From IMG/VR virus record IMGVR_UViG_3300025168_009799, positions 1 through 64,000 of that record: a stretch of 64,000 bases of DNA; one strand, given 5' to 3'. Both the position numbers and the translations under genes were made by a program. The notes beneath the pieces are model-generated. The model had not been told where the DNA came from, made no database searches, and saw nothing but the letters and a program-made list of their open reading frames with translations. Of the stretch, positions 14,199 to 24,800 are shown piece after piece (position 1 is the stretch's first letter; every line of letters begins with the position of its first letter). The DNA is from a virus.

Positions 14199-15817
14199 TG
14201 AGGAATAAAAAATCATATAAACAACCAGTTGTTATTCGTGAACAGGCCACTTTAGATTTGCCAGATTTTACGAATTTAACAAATTCTTATAAATTTAAAA
14301 ATGGAGGAGTCAAACAATATAATCTTGGAGGGGCTGATGAGAATGAAGGTACTGGAACTGATCCAACATCAATTGATCAGCAGTGGGCTGATTTTCTAGA
14401 TAACAATCCAGATTACGTTATGGGAGGTGGAGGTAAATTTGTATTAGGTGCTAGTGGACAATGGATAAAGAATCCAACTTTTGTAAGAGATATTCCTATT
14501 AGAATAGATCCAGATACTGGTAAGCAGATAGATTATGATATAGATGCTTATATTGCAGAACAAGATGAGACATTACAGAATCAATTAAAAGAAATAAATT
14601 CTCATGATGCGTTTTGGAGATCAGAACAAAGAAGAATGCTAGCTGCTTCAAAAGGCCATCCTACAAGTCCAGGGTGGAATCCAGGATTGAGAGTAGGTCC
14701 GTATCAGGTTACTCAAGGAATGGAGCAAGACAGATTAAATTCTATGCCTACTTTTCACCCCCAATATGATGCAGGAAAGACTGAAAGTTATAATCAATAT
14801 TATTCAGATTTATTAGATAAAAAAGACAAGCAACAAGCAATAGGTCGTAAATCTATGGCTGAATCATCTACATTTGCAAGTAATCTAATTAAGAGTATTA
14901 TAGATCCTTTTTGGAATGCACCAGCAAGACTCGTTACTTATGGACTAAATGAAGCGTTTGGAGATGGTACACAAACAGTTGACTGGAGATCACCAATGTT
15001 TAGAAACAACAGTTATGATGAGCATGGAAATATGATAGATAAAAATCCAAGTACAGCTCAAGTTATTCCGGGATACGAAAATAGAAATAGCTTTGCAAAC
15101 TTTCTATTAAATGCAGCATCAGATCCTTTGTCATTTTTAGGAGGACGTGGGGTTTATAAAAATCTACCGAAAGCATTTCAAACAACTATTAAAAACGCTC
15201 CTAGAACTTTAACAACGAAAACGTATAACCTGGGTAAGAATACTCTAAAAAGTAATAAAGATGGGTTTGTTAAAGGCACAAATCAGATATTGAATAGACA
15301 GCAAGCGAAAGGATCTTATTTTAATCCTTGGTCTCGTACTGCTGCAGGGCTTGGAAATACAGCGTATTATGGTGCTAAAACATCAGCTGTGCCATCGGCT
15401 TTTATATCAACTGCAGATTTTATAAATCGAGGAATGTTCAGTAAAGATGGAGTAACTGGAGATGATGCTTTAAATACTACATTTGATGTACTAGACGCAG
15501 GAATGCCATTTAGTAGTAGTATACGAGATATGTGGAAAGGATCTGTAAGAGATTATCAATCAGGTTCATTATTATCATCTGAGGCTACTCCCTATTATAT
15601 AAGTGGTCTAACAAAACATAGACTTATTAACCCTCTGGCTAAAGGATATAGAACTGTTTCTGGTTATCTAGGAAATCCATTTGCGGATGACGGAAGTATA
15701 CGATACTATAATGGTTCAGAAGACGAAGAATTCGAGATACCAGCTGATAATACACTTATAAATGGTACGGATGGAGGTGAAATACCTCTATCTAACACAC
15801 AAATACCTACCCTCTAA
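14198..15817 (+). CDS. Probable virion protein (GTG start)
   Basis: A 539-residue protein starting at GTG 14198-14200 inside a TAGTG overlap with the previous gene. The N-terminus carries NGGVKQYNLGG (about 36-46), the Gly-Gly/basic/Tyr motif also present in other head proteins of this phage. The middle is soluble and mixed; around 225-330 are hydrophobic, Phe- and Ala-rich helices (NFLLNAASDPLSFLGG) that suggest membrane or core interaction. The acidic tail ends GSEDEEFEIPADN. By location between portal and scaffold it is likely packaged in the head. No family name is certain. Confidence 0.55.
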   Translation: MRNKKSYKQPVVIREQATLDLPDFTNLTNSYKFKNGGVKQYNLGGADENEGTGTDPTSIDQQWADFLDNNPDYVMGGGGKFVLGASGQWIKNPTFVRDIPIRIDPDTGKQIDYDIDAYIAEQDETLQNQLKEINSHDAFWRSEQRRMLAASKGHPTSPGWNPGLRVGPYQVTQGMEQDRLNSMPTFHPQYDAGKTESYNQYYSDLLDKKDKQQAIGRKSMAESSTFASNLIKSIIDPFWNAPARLVTYGLNEAFGDGTQTVDWRSPMFRNNSYDEHGNMIDKNPSTAQVIPGYENRNSFANFLLNAASDPLSFLGGRGVYKNLPKAFQTTIKNAPRTLTTKTYNLGKNTLKSNKDGFVKGTNQILNRQQAKGSYFNPWSRTAAGLGNTAYYGAKTSAVPSAFISTADFINRGMFSKDGVTGDDALNTTFDVLDAGMPFSSSIRDMWKGSVRDYQSGSLLSSEATPYYISGLTKHRLINPLAKGYRTVSGYLGNPFADDGSIRYYNGSEDEEFEIPADNTLINGTDGGEIPLSNTQIPTL

Positions 15818-15893
15818 GTGTTATATAATAAAGGAAATATAAAAATAGAAACTAAACATAAAACTAACTAAATAATTAATTAAATTTGCAACT

Positions 15894-17006
15894 ATGGAAA
15901 ACCCAAATGAGAAACTAAATTTAGACGATATCACCTTTGATGATTTTATTGGTGAAGGCGTCAACGTAACTCCTGAAGAACAGGAAATTAAAGAAGAGCC
16001 TAAAGATGAACTTCAAGAAGTAGAAAAAGAAGACACTTTAGAAGAGATAATACCAGAATCTAAATTAAAAGATAATGATTTAGATGAGGACGCTAAACTG
16101 AAAGAAGATGGGGTAGAAGAATCTACTACAGATGTTATTAATGAAGATACTGAAGTATCAGATGATGGTACAGTTGTTGAAGAAGTTTTATCAAAACTTG
16201 GATACGAATTTGATCAAAACTTTGAAGACACACCTGAAGGATTAACAAAAATGACACAAGCTGTATCAGAAAAAATGGCTGAAGATAAAATGAATGAAAT
16301 GTTTGAATCATTTCCTTTAATTAAACAACATTTAGAATATGTATTAAGTGGAGGAGACTCTCAACAATTTATGACAGCATATTCTCCAACACAAGATTAT
16401 GGTAAATTAATCTTAAATGAAAAAGATGTTGCAATGCAGAAAGCTGTATTAGTAGAATACTTTAGACAAAAAGGACATGAAGATACTTTTATCTCTGAAA
16501 TTTTAAGTGATTATAACGACGGTGAAAAACTATATGGTAAAGCTAAACAAGCTAAAGAAGCTTTATCTAAACTACAAAATACGGAACGTAGTCAAATGCT
16601 GGAAGAACAAAAGAAAGTTCAAGAAGAACAAATGCAAGAACAAAAACAAATGTGGGATGAGGTTTATACTAAAGTTGATACCGCAGAAAAATTTGCAGGC
16701 CTTGATGTTCCAAGCAGAGAAAAGAAAAAATTCTTTAAGTATATATCTAACCCTGTATCAAAGGAAGGATATACACAAAGAGATCTAGATCATATGAATG
16801 CAGATATGGATGTTAAATTAGCTATAGACTGGATGATGTATAATGGTTTTGATCTTAGTAAAGTAATAGATAAAAAAGCAAAGACTAAAAGTGTACAAAC
16901 TTTGAAAAATAGAATTAAAAATCATGAAGATAAAGTTAAATCTACAAGAAGTAGAGCATCTTCAAGTCGAAGCTTCGATATAGACTCTTTGGATCTGAGT
17001 CTTTAA
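15894..17006 (+). CDS. Acidic scaffold-like head protein
   Basis: A 370-residue protein immediately before the major capsid gene. Residues 1-100 are very acidic and disordered (EEQEIKEEPKDELQEVEKED), followed by helices and a coiled coil at about 215-260 (LSKLQNTERSQMLEEQKKVQ, EEQMQEQKQMWDE). The last 50 residues are basic (KAKTKSVQTLKNRIKNHE) and Ser/Arg rich. An acidic helical protein with a basic capsid-binding tail just upstream of the capsid gene is the classic scaffold pattern. No protease domain is visible here. The role is inferred from location and composition. Confidence 0.65.
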   Translation: MENPNEKLNLDDITFDDFIGEGVNVTPEEQEIKEEPKDELQEVEKEDTLEEIIPESKLKDNDLDEDAKLKEDGVEESTTDVINEDTEVSDDGTVVEEVLSKLGYEFDQNFEDTPEGLTKMTQAVSEKMAEDKMNEMFESFPLIKQHLEYVLSGGDSQQFMTAYSPTQDYGKLILNEKDVAMQKAVLVEYFRQKGHEDTFISEILSDYNDGEKLYGKAKQAKEALSKLQNTERSQMLEEQKKVQEEQMQEQKQMWDEVYTKVDTAEKFAGLDVPSREKKKFFKYISNPVSKEGYTQRDLDHMNADMDVKLAIDWMMYNGFDLSKVIDKKAKTKSVQTLKNRIKNHEDKVKSTRSRASSSRSFDIDSLDLSL

Positions 17007-17041
17007 TAAAGGATCCACTAACTTTTTAAAATAAATAAATT

Positions 17042-18460
17042 ATGCAAGTATTAAAAACGTTTTATAACGATCAGCAAATGACAGACTCGAACAGTCTGGC
17101 AAATGCGTTGATGGAAAAGCCAACTGAGCTTTCCCCAGTTATTACGCACTTAGCAGGTAAAGAAGACAGGAGGTTTCCTTTAACTATGCTTACTGAGGGT
17201 GTTGGTAACTCAAAATCGATTGACAGATACGAATACGAGTATAGAGTGAAGACTCACGAAGTTAATATCCGTCCAGTTGTTTCGAGTACGGGATTAGGTC
17301 TTGGTGGGGCTCCTTTTAAACTTGTATTTCCTGACAAATGGTTTATTTTCCCTTACACATTAATTTCTGAACAAGGTACTCAGGCAAGAATTATGTCTGC
17401 TCCTGTACAGAATGGAAGTAATTGGGAATACACTTTACAATTAATTGATCCAGATGCTACAGCTTCTTTAGTTTCTACTGAAACAGCAGCAGGTGCTATG
17501 TGGGCTCAATTATATGCTAATGTAGGATTAGACTTCTCTAGAGGTAATGCTTCTAACTGGTCAACTCCAGGATTAGTTCGTAACAAAATTGGTACAATTA
17601 GAAAATCTTACCACTTTGCTGGTAATGCTAAAGATTATGTAGCTGAATTCTCTCTTCCAACGAAAGGAGGAAAATCTACTAAACTTTGGATGGATTACGA
17701 AGAGTATCAACATATGTTAAGATTTAAAGAAGAATGTGAATTACTTTATTGGTATGGTGAGAAAACTTACGATAACAATGGTGTAACTTCTATGAAAGAT
17801 GAGAATGGTCAGCCAGTAATTACTGGTCCTGGTATTCTTCAGCAAATCATTAATAAAGATACATATTCAACTATGACTGAAGCAAAGTTGAAAAATGTAA
17901 TCGGTGATTTATTCTATGGAATGACTGATGCTACTACAAAGCAAATTACGCTTTATACAGGTATTGGTGGTGCTAGAGAATTTGATGAAGCATTGAAAGC
18001 ACATACAGGAGGTTTTGCACAATCAAACTGGACTGTTAATGCGGACAGTAAATTCATTACTGGATCTGGTAGATCATTAGGTATGAGTGGCTACTTTACT
18101 TCTTATGACCATATTGATGGGCATGTAGTAAATGTTGTTAAAGTACCAATGTTTGACCATGGACCAGTTGCACAAGCTAGAGCTAAACACCCTGTTACTG
18201 GATACTCTATGGAGTCTTACAGAATGGTGTTTTTAGACCAATCAAATTATGATGGTCAATCTAATGTGCAAATGATTAACAAAAAAGGTCGTGAGTATTT
18301 AAGATGGGCAGTTTCAGGATCTGTTGCTCCTAAAGGATTTGATCAATCAGATTCTAGAGCGTCAGATATTGATGGTGCATCTGTACATATGCTTAAGACT
18401 GCAGGTATAGTGTTGAGACGTTTCGACACTAGTTTGGATCTAAGTTGCGTTGCAGTTTAG
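17042..18460 (+). CDS. Major capsid protein (HK97-fold, crAss-like)
   Basis: A 472-residue protein in the capsid position: after portal and scaffold-like genes, before a strong terminator and connector genes. The N-terminal segment (LANALMEKPTELSPVITHLA, then TMLTEGVGNSKSIDRYEYEY) resembles crAss-like capsid proteins; the middle has the E-loop/P-domain style of alternating strands (LGLGGAPFKLVFPDKWF) and a long spine-like helix (MDYEEYQHMLRFKEECELLY). Codon and base usage is a little less AT-rich and more regular than in its neighbours, as expected for a very highly expressed gene. HK97 fold is established for this capsid family; here it is inferred. Confidence 0.85.
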   Translation: MQVLKTFYNDQQMTDSNSLANALMEKPTELSPVITHLAGKEDRRFPLTMLTEGVGNSKSIDRYEYEYRVKTHEVNIRPVVSSTGLGLGGAPFKLVFPDKWFIFPYTLISEQGTQARIMSAPVQNGSNWEYTLQLIDPDATASLVSTETAAGAMWAQLYANVGLDFSRGNASNWSTPGLVRNKIGTIRKSYHFAGNAKDYVAEFSLPTKGGKSTKLWMDYEEYQHMLRFKEECELLYWYGEKTYDNNGVTSMKDENGQPVITGPGILQQIINKDTYSTMTEAKLKNVIGDLFYGMTDATTKQITLYTGIGGAREFDEALKAHTGGFAQSNWTVNADSKFITGSGRSLGMSGYFTSYDHIDGHVVNVVKVPMFDHGPVAQARAKHPVTGYSMESYRMVFLDQSNYDGQSNVQMINKKGREYLRWAVSGSVAPKGFDQSDSRASDIDGASVHMLKTAGIVLRRFDTSLDLSCVAV

Positions 18461-18479
18461 TCTATTATTTAGTTTCCTT

Positions 18480-18523
18480 GGTATTGGGGTTGGAGCTTTG
18501 GCTCCGCCCCTAAATACCTTTTT
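18480..18523 (+). terminator. Intrinsic terminator after the major capsid gene
   Basis: A long GC-rich stem: GGTATT 18480-18485 with AATACC 18513-18518, GGGG 18486-18489 with CCCC 18507-18510 and GGAGC 18492-18496 with GCTCC 18501-18505, ending in TTTTT at 18519-18523. It is the strongest hairpin seen in the window and would cap transcripts of the capsid gene. The remaining 18524-18580 bases are a leader for the next gene; no TAnnTTTG box was found there. Confidence 0.9.
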
Positions 18524-18580
18524 ACACCCGGGGAGTTATTCTTTACACCCACCTAATTTAAACTTTAAAAGAACGATATT

Positions 18581-19390
18581 ATGAAAAAAACAATAACATT
18601 AAGAAGAAAAGAACTTATGAATCATTTACCTAAAGAAGTAAGAGTAACAGCTAAATCTCGTTTAGGTAGTGTATACGTAGGTAGACAACCTTTAAAAGGT
18701 GTCAAAGGTGATGCAGAAAAAGCATTACTTAATGGAGTATTAGATGTTGAACCAACACATAGTGATTGGCCAAAACATTCTAAAAAATTCTGGTCAGAGA
18801 TGAATATTAACGTACCCTTTGAAGGGGTTATATTAGATGTGTCGTTAGATGCAGATAATAACCCTGTACAATTAGATGATTATATTAAGTATACATTTAT
18901 TAAAAATCATCCACACGTAGCTAAGAGTAAAGAAGAAATGACTGCGGCACAGCGTTTTTATATTTTTGATCAAAATAGAGAAACCCTTAAAAAACATTTA
19001 AGTATCCAAAAAAGAAAGGATGCGGATAAAGAATTTATTAAGGTTACATCGGATGTATCTAAGTTGAGGAATGTATTAAGAGTACTTAGTCCTAATGATG
19101 GTGCTAATCCAGATAAATTAAACAACATACAAGCAGAGAATGCTTTATATGAATTGAAAGAAAAAGATCCTGTTAAATTTATTAAAGTAGCAACGGATAA
19201 AAATCTAAATGTAAGAGCAGAAATTGAAGAATTAATATCTGCAGAAGTACTTAGAAAAATTGGAAATCAAATTATATATATAGATGATGTCATTGGTGAA
19301 GATATGGCTGACGCTATAGTATATTTGAAAAATAAAAAGAACTCTGGTGTATTAACTACATTAAGAGCTAAACTTAAAGAATTAGTATAA
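18581..19390 (+). CDS. Head-completion region protein of unknown function
   Basis: A 269-residue protein. The start is a basic MKKTITLRRKELMNHL, then a compact mixed domain with RLGSVYVGRQPLKGV. The second half is helical and charged (SKEEMTAAQRFYIFDQN, YELKEKDPVKFIKVATDKN), ending in a helix that reads VYLKNKKNSGVLTTL. It lies between the capsid gene and a connector-type gene, a position where crAss-like phages encode a conserved virion-associated protein. I do not recognise a named domain. Only 1 nt separates it from the next gene, so it is in the same operon. Confidence 0.55.
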   Translation: MKKTITLRRKELMNHLPKEVRVTAKSRLGSVYVGRQPLKGVKGDAEKALLNGVLDVEPTHSDWPKHSKKFWSEMNINVPFEGVILDVSLDADNNPVQLDDYIKYTFIKNHPHVAKSKEEMTAAQRFYIFDQNRETLKKHLSIQKRKDADKEFIKVTSDVSKLRNVLRVLSPNDGANPDKLNNIQAENALYELKEKDPVKFIKVATDKNLNVRAEIEELISAEVLRKIGNQIIYIDDVIGEDMADAIVYLKNKKNSGVLTTLRAKLKELV

Positions 19391-19391
19391 T

Positions 19392-20300
19392 ATGACAATT
19401 GCAGAAATGCATACAGCAATTAACTTGGGGGTGCAAAAAATTGCATCTTTCCAAGTTGATTTATTTTTATCTACTGAGATAGATCTAGAAATTAATAAAA
19501 ATATTGATAGATTTACTAAGCAGAGGTATAATTCATTGGGTAATAAATATACTCAAGGGTTTGAAGAATCTCAAAAAAGAATAGATGATTTACGAACTTT
19601 AATTATAGAAGAATCAGTAAGCACTACCTTTAAGGGACAAATCGATGATAATATATACATTGATTCAGCAGCTATTCCTGTAGGAACTGAAGCTGCTAAA
19701 AAATATATGTTTTTATTAAATGTAAGAGCCTTAGTGTCATATAAGAATTGTCAAACTATTGATTATGCAATTGAACATGAACCAGCTTTTTGTGTGTGTT
19801 CAGACCCACAATTTTCAACAGAATTCGATTGTGTAGATAATGCAGAAACTTGGAATTGTGCTTATGTTAGTTTAGGTAACAGAATTGTAGGAAATTATCA
19901 AGTAGATGCTAATGGAAGTTTTGTTACAGATGCTAACGGAGAGTTAATTCTATTAGCTGATATACACAAGAACACAAGTTCACAATGTAAATTTGTTCAA
20001 TTAGACGATGTCTATGCATTACTAGACGATCCATTTAATAAAACAACATATAATAAACCACTTTATACAGTGGTCGACGAGAATTTAGACTTTTATACGG
20101 ATGACACATTTTTAATAAGTAAAGTTAAAATGACTTATTTGGCTCATCCTACAGAAGTTAGCTTAGCGAATAGCACGGCTTGCGACCTGCCTTTTCATAC
20201 TCATCAAGAAATTGTAGATATGACGGTAAATAGCATCCTCGAGGGGATTTCAGATCCTCGGTACCAAACTAGTCAAATTGAGGTACACAAATCTGAATAA
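19392..20300 (+). CDS. Putative head-tail connector or ring protein
   Basis: A 302-residue protein beginning MTIAEMHTAINLGVQKIASF and ending with a signature helix LPFHTHQEIVDMTVNSILEG followed by DPRYQ. That C-terminal pattern is what I associate with the conserved connector/ring protein after the capsid gene in crAss-like phages. The middle is beta-rich and Cys-containing (CVCSDPQF, FDCVDNAETWNCAY), with strands that would build a ring. It would join portal to tail. The family association is from memory of the pattern; the precise ring is not resolved. Confidence 0.6.
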   Translation: MTIAEMHTAINLGVQKIASFQVDLFLSTEIDLEINKNIDRFTKQRYNSLGNKYTQGFEESQKRIDDLRTLIIEESVSTTFKGQIDDNIYIDSAAIPVGTEAAKKYMFLLNVRALVSYKNCQTIDYAIEHEPAFCVCSDPQFSTEFDCVDNAETWNCAYVSLGNRIVGNYQVDANGSFVTDANGELILLADIHKNTSSQCKFVQLDDVYALLDDPFNKTTYNKPLYTVVDENLDFYTDDTFLISKVKMTYLAHPTEVSLANSTACDLPFHTHQEIVDMTVNSILEGISDPRYQTSQIEVHKSE

Positions 20301-20326
20301 ATTATTAATTGATAAAAAATAAAATT

Positions 20327-21259
20327 ATGTCAAAATTAACATTCATTTCAAACACAGAAGCTCATATTGCATCAGGTGCTATTACGGCAGCAGCGGCAGG
20401 AACAACTGGGATTTGGGATCTAGGTGCATCAGACTGGCAAGGTGCAGCAGCTTTATTAGCAACAGATACGGTACAAGTAGTACAAGGAAGAGGAGCAGCC
20501 GCTTATCCAATTTTTAGTCAGATATTTACATTGTCAGGTGTAGTTGCTACATACACACCTTACGTTAGAGCGGTAAAACAAATTAACACTGTCACAGTAG
20601 TAGCTGTTGGTGGAGCAGGAACTATTCACTCTTTTAAATTAGTTAGACGTGCTACAGATATTGGGTACGACAAAGTGGTTAATGGAGGGTCTAGCGATTT
20701 TTCTTATATCGATAAAATTGTAACTGTTGAGTACGTAGAAGTAACTGGTGATACTATTGCTACAGTATGTGATGCTTTAGAGGTAGCTGCAAACAAACTA
20801 GGAGCTGCTTATGGGTTTAGTGCTACTTCAACTGCTACAACTGTTATAATTACAGCTGCAGAATTTGGTCACGACTTTGATTGCGTAAACTTTGCAGGAA
20901 CTACAGCTAATACATTAGCAGTTACTGCTAGAGTAGAAGGATCAGGTAATTATCACCAAGTTCTTGCTGCAGAGAAAGAAACTCAAGCTATGCATGGATA
21001 TCACGGAAGAGCAGGATCATTCCTAAATACTCCAGACACTTACACGAGCGCTGCTATTGCACCAGTTGCAACTTCAGCTACACTTGGGTATGATGCTATA
21101 ACTTTAGTAATTCCAAATAGTACTTCTGGAAATGCTGCTGGCGATGCTAGCGCTTCTACATCGTTAACGATTTACTTTGATGGTGTAAATGCAAACATGG
21201 ACAACTTTAAAGATATGTTTGGTCTTACAGCTGGAACAGCTAAAACAATCATATACTAG
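20327..21259 (+). CDS. Abundant-type virion protein (decoration or fibre-base candidate)
   Basis: A 310-residue protein when started at ATG 20327-20329 (MSKLTFISNTEAHIASG) after an A-rich leader; the in-frame TTG at 20309 is less likely. The sequence is Ala/Thr/Val/Gly-rich and beta-type throughout (VATYTPYVRAVKQINTVTVV, AVGGAGTIHSFKLV) with FGHDFDCVNF in the middle, and regular base usage like the capsid gene. It is followed by a terminator, so it can be regulated as a high-copy product. It may decorate the head or form part of the appendages. No named family is certain. Confidence 0.6.
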   Translation: MSKLTFISNTEAHIASGAITAAAAGTTGIWDLGASDWQGAAALLATDTVQVVQGRGAAAYPIFSQIFTLSGVVATYTPYVRAVKQINTVTVVAVGGAGTIHSFKLVRRATDIGYDKVVNGGSSDFSYIDKIVTVEYVEVTGDTIATVCDALEVAANKLGAAYGFSATSTATTVIITAAEFGHDFDCVNFAGTTANTLAVTARVEGSGNYHQVLAAEKETQAMHGYHGRAGSFLNTPDTYTSAAIAPVATSATLGYDAITLVIPNSTSGNAAGDASASTSLTIYFDGVNANMDNFKDMFGLTAGTAKTIIY

Positions 21260-21274
21260 ATTAACATTGAAAGA

Positions 21275-21304
21275 AGGGGGTGTAAAATCCCCCTACTTTT
21301 TTTA
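21275..21304 (+). terminator. Intrinsic terminator before the fibre genes
   Basis: AGGGGG 21275-21280 pairs with CCCCCT 21289-21294 around TGTAAAAT, and TACTTTTTTT follows. This is a clean rightward rho-independent terminator separating head genes from the host-recognition block. No TAnnTTTG box was seen between it and the next start at 21326. Confidence 0.88.
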
Positions 21305-21325
21305 ACTTTTAAAAAAATATAAAAA

Positions 21326-21880
21326 ATGGCGTTAGAACTTTCTTTATCATCAGATTGTAAAACCCTTACTATAAGCGGAGGGACTGCAAACTCAGATGTA
21401 GAATTACATATAAATAATATATTATGTCCAATGATAGTTCCTCCAGGAACTATTAATCCTGTAACGGGATTAGTCAATTCTTCAGGAGTAAATGAAGATA
21501 TTGAGATATTGGATGCAACGGGGGGATTAATATTAACTAATATTAATATACCTTGTTCGTCTACAGAACAACTGAATGGAGTAATTAAAGTATTAGTTTC
21601 AGAACCTACTGGTAATGAAACACTAGGCGTTATAGGATTATGCGCTTTAGAATGTTGCTTATCAAAAAAAGTAAAAGAACTTTTAGAGTGTAAATGTAAA
21701 GATTGTATTGAATGTACATCATTATTAAATGATGTTACTTTAATATATTTATTTATGCAAGGAATGCAAGTAAATATTGCTGGCTGTGTACAAACAACAG
21801 CTTTATATACTAAAACCGCAGATGAATACGCTAAAGCTATTGAACTTTGTGGATTAGAAAATTGTAATTGTAATTGTTAA
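21326..21880 (+). CDS. Cys-rich fibre-associated protein
   Basis: A 184-residue protein. The first 100 residues are beta-type (ALELSLSSDCKTLTISGG, then NPVTGLV). The rest is helical and extremely rich in cysteine: CALECCLSKK, LLECKCKDCIECTSLL, AGCVQTT and a terminal CGLENCNCNC. A helical Cys end of similar layout also closes the giant fibre encoded next (10 nt downstream), so it may form a docking or adaptor module for the fibre. Metal binding or disulfide packing is possible. No named family recognised. Confidence 0.6.
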   Translation: MALELSLSSDCKTLTISGGTANSDVELHINNILCPMIVPPGTINPVTGLVNSSGVNEDIEILDATGGLILTNINIPCSSTEQLNGVIKVLVSEPTGNETLGVIGLCALECCLSKKVKELLECKCKDCIECTSLLNDVTLIYLFMQGMQVNIAGCVQTTALYTKTADEYAKAIELCGLENCNCNC

Positions 21881-21890
21881 TATTTAATAT

Positions 21891-24800
21891 ATGCCAACAA
21901 CTCAACCAAATGGAGGTATAAGCGCTGCTTCTAAACAACATACACCAGAACAGACTGGATATAGTTATACAATTAACTTAGTAAACTGTGTATCAGGGAG
22001 GGGATCTGGACCCAATGCAGGCTCTTATAGAATTTTTAACACTAGTTGTGATTTTTTTGAAAGTTATTATGACGCTGCTAATACTATGAATGATCCTAGT
22101 TTAATTGGCGATGGAGATGTAAGACCTCAATTTGTTGTTATTTCAATATATAATGATGATAAGAATAGTTGGCTTGAAGGTCAATTAAACTCGGGAAATC
22201 TTAGATTTAAATTAAAAACTCAGGGTTCAAATCATCCGTTTAATGTTAATAATATGACCCTCGCATATTCAGAAATAGCTGATGGTATATGTTTACCTAT
22301 TACTAATAGTTACTTTCAGACGGCAGCATCTAATCCATATAATGATAAGATGTTTGTTGATAATGTAAATTCTACAAATCGTAGTGCAGATGATTTGCTA
22401 GCTACTCAAATGCATCCAGGACAAAAATCCAGTTGGAATAGTACTAATAGAACATGGGCAAAGAGACGAACCTTTGTTTCTAAAACTCCTGCACTTGGGG
22501 CAGTAGTGGATCCTACAAATGGGACTGGGACCGGGATTGAAGAAGTAAGATATTTACAACTTAAACTTCAATACTACGATGCCTTCCTTACACAGTGGTC
22601 AGACTTAGGTCCTTACCAAGAGCATGCAGTTCTTATTAATAATTTTGTTAATAGTACTAAACAACTGGCGTTAGGAGGCGATAATTATGACTCTCCAATT
22701 GAGCGAGGAGCTTATCTAGCAAAACATATAGATTCTAATCAAGGATGGTTGCCTGGTGGTAATAATGGTACTTGGGGAGAAACTTTATTTAATAATATAT
22801 CAAATTTTGAAAATGTACAAGTCTTTGCTTATAATGGTGTAAAGAGTGAAAGTAGTCCTGGCTCATCGGCGCATATAGATGAGATTAGACAGCATACGAT
22901 GGAGGGATGGAATGCTGGTTATGGCACAAGCTGTTTACAATGGGGTATAGGCGGTAGTGCAATTGGAGGATATTTAGACAAAATGCATGGCTCGCAAGGA
23001 CAAGCTAGTAATTCAATATATACGGTAACTTCAGGTGATGTATCGGTGGCTTCTAGTATGTTTTCTGCTGAAGGTATTTATAACCAATTTGGTAGTTGTA
23101 CACAAGGAACAAATTTTAAAAGTAATGAAACTGGAACTAATAAACACAATCTTATATCGCTTGATGATTTTTATATGTGTACAGAGCTTATACTAAATGT
23201 AATAGATGATACTCAGTTTGGTGGAGGAGTAGGAGCAGGAAATACTCAGTTTGGTAGTAATCCAATAATTTATAATTCGCCTAAGTGTCCACATCAAAAT
23301 CAGTGGTCTCAATATGTAGATTTAGCTATAATACCTGCACCAACAAATAATTTTGCTGCCCCAAAATCAGAGCTTTGGTTTATGACAAAAGTTGGTAATC
23401 CAGGGGGCTGGGATAAAATGTTTATTTATAATAATGGTAGCGCAACTCCAGCTCTGAGTATGGCAGGTAATGCCTATTTTTATAACGGAAATTTAATGCA
23501 TGTAGGTACCAATTCAAATTGGGAATTTGTAGAACCAAGAGCTTTATGTGTTCAGCAGATAAAAAACCACAAATCACTTTATGGAGTTGATATAACTCAA
23601 TGGCAGCTTAATGGAACACATGCAACTTGTAATAGTGATGGTACATTAAAAGTAGAAATAGTTTATAATTATGATCCGAACTGGGCAGCTTTAGGACCTA
23701 CTACTTGGTCGATTCCTATTGAGTGTGAAATCTGGGATGTCACTAACGCTACGTGGTATACATCAATATTTATAACATTAACAGAGGGTCAAGGCGGTGG
23801 ACCACAAAGTGCAACTATAACTGGAGTACCTCCAGGAACATATACTTTTGGTGGTGCAAGCGCTGGTCCTGTAACATCTACTGAATATTTTAATGAGACT
23901 GGAGATGTGTTTGACGGAGAAGGTCAAATACAAGCTATTCTTACTCCTTCTACTTACTCATTTACAGTAAATAGTGGAGCTACAACTTTTACACCTTCAA
24001 TAACATCTACGAATGTTACATGTAATGGCGGTCAGGATGGAACAATTACAGTAAATACTAATGGTGCAGGATTTACTAATCCTGTAACAGTAACATGTAC
24101 TCCGGGATCTCTTGGAGTTGGGTCTACTGTAATAGGACCGTCGAATGGATTTAATTTCTTATTTACTGGACTAAATGCTGGAACTCATGCATTATCTTTT
24201 CTTGATGGTGCTGGCTGTACACATACAGATAGTATAACTATAACACAACCTTCATCTTTATGGAGTGTTACAGATGCAGCTACTGCTCCTACAACATGTA
24301 TAGAATTAAATGGATCAATAACACTTACTCCTAGTAATGGTACAGCTCCTTATTCGGTTACTTGGACTGATCCTCTTGGAGTTGTATATGGGCCTACTTC
24401 TTCTCTTACAAAAACGTTTCCATGTAGAGATGGATTATGGACATATACTATAACTGATAGTGGTGGATGCCCAGGTATAACTCAAACTGTTACGGTTCCT
24501 GCAGCAGCTACTTCAGGAATAGGAAATGTACTTAGTTGGACAGATCCTACTTCAGTTGGAGGAACAGATGGAACTCTAGATATATTTACTGCTGGTCAGA
24601 ATCAGGTTATATGTAATATTGGTACAAATAACCCAAGTGTTACTTGGACTACAACATCTGCAGCAGGTAATCAAGGAGCAAGTGATACTAGTTGTAATCC
24701 GTGGAGTCCAACAAATACACTATTACAGTATACTGGATTAGCGGCAGGTACAATAACAGTCACTTCTTGTTTTAATGGGTGTTGTGAGACAAGAGATATA

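Noticed and set aside
15881-15888. Promoter box TAAATTTG before the scaffold-like gene
   Set aside because: The -7 box matches perfectly but there is no -33 element and only 5 nt remain to the ATG; probably AT-rich chance.
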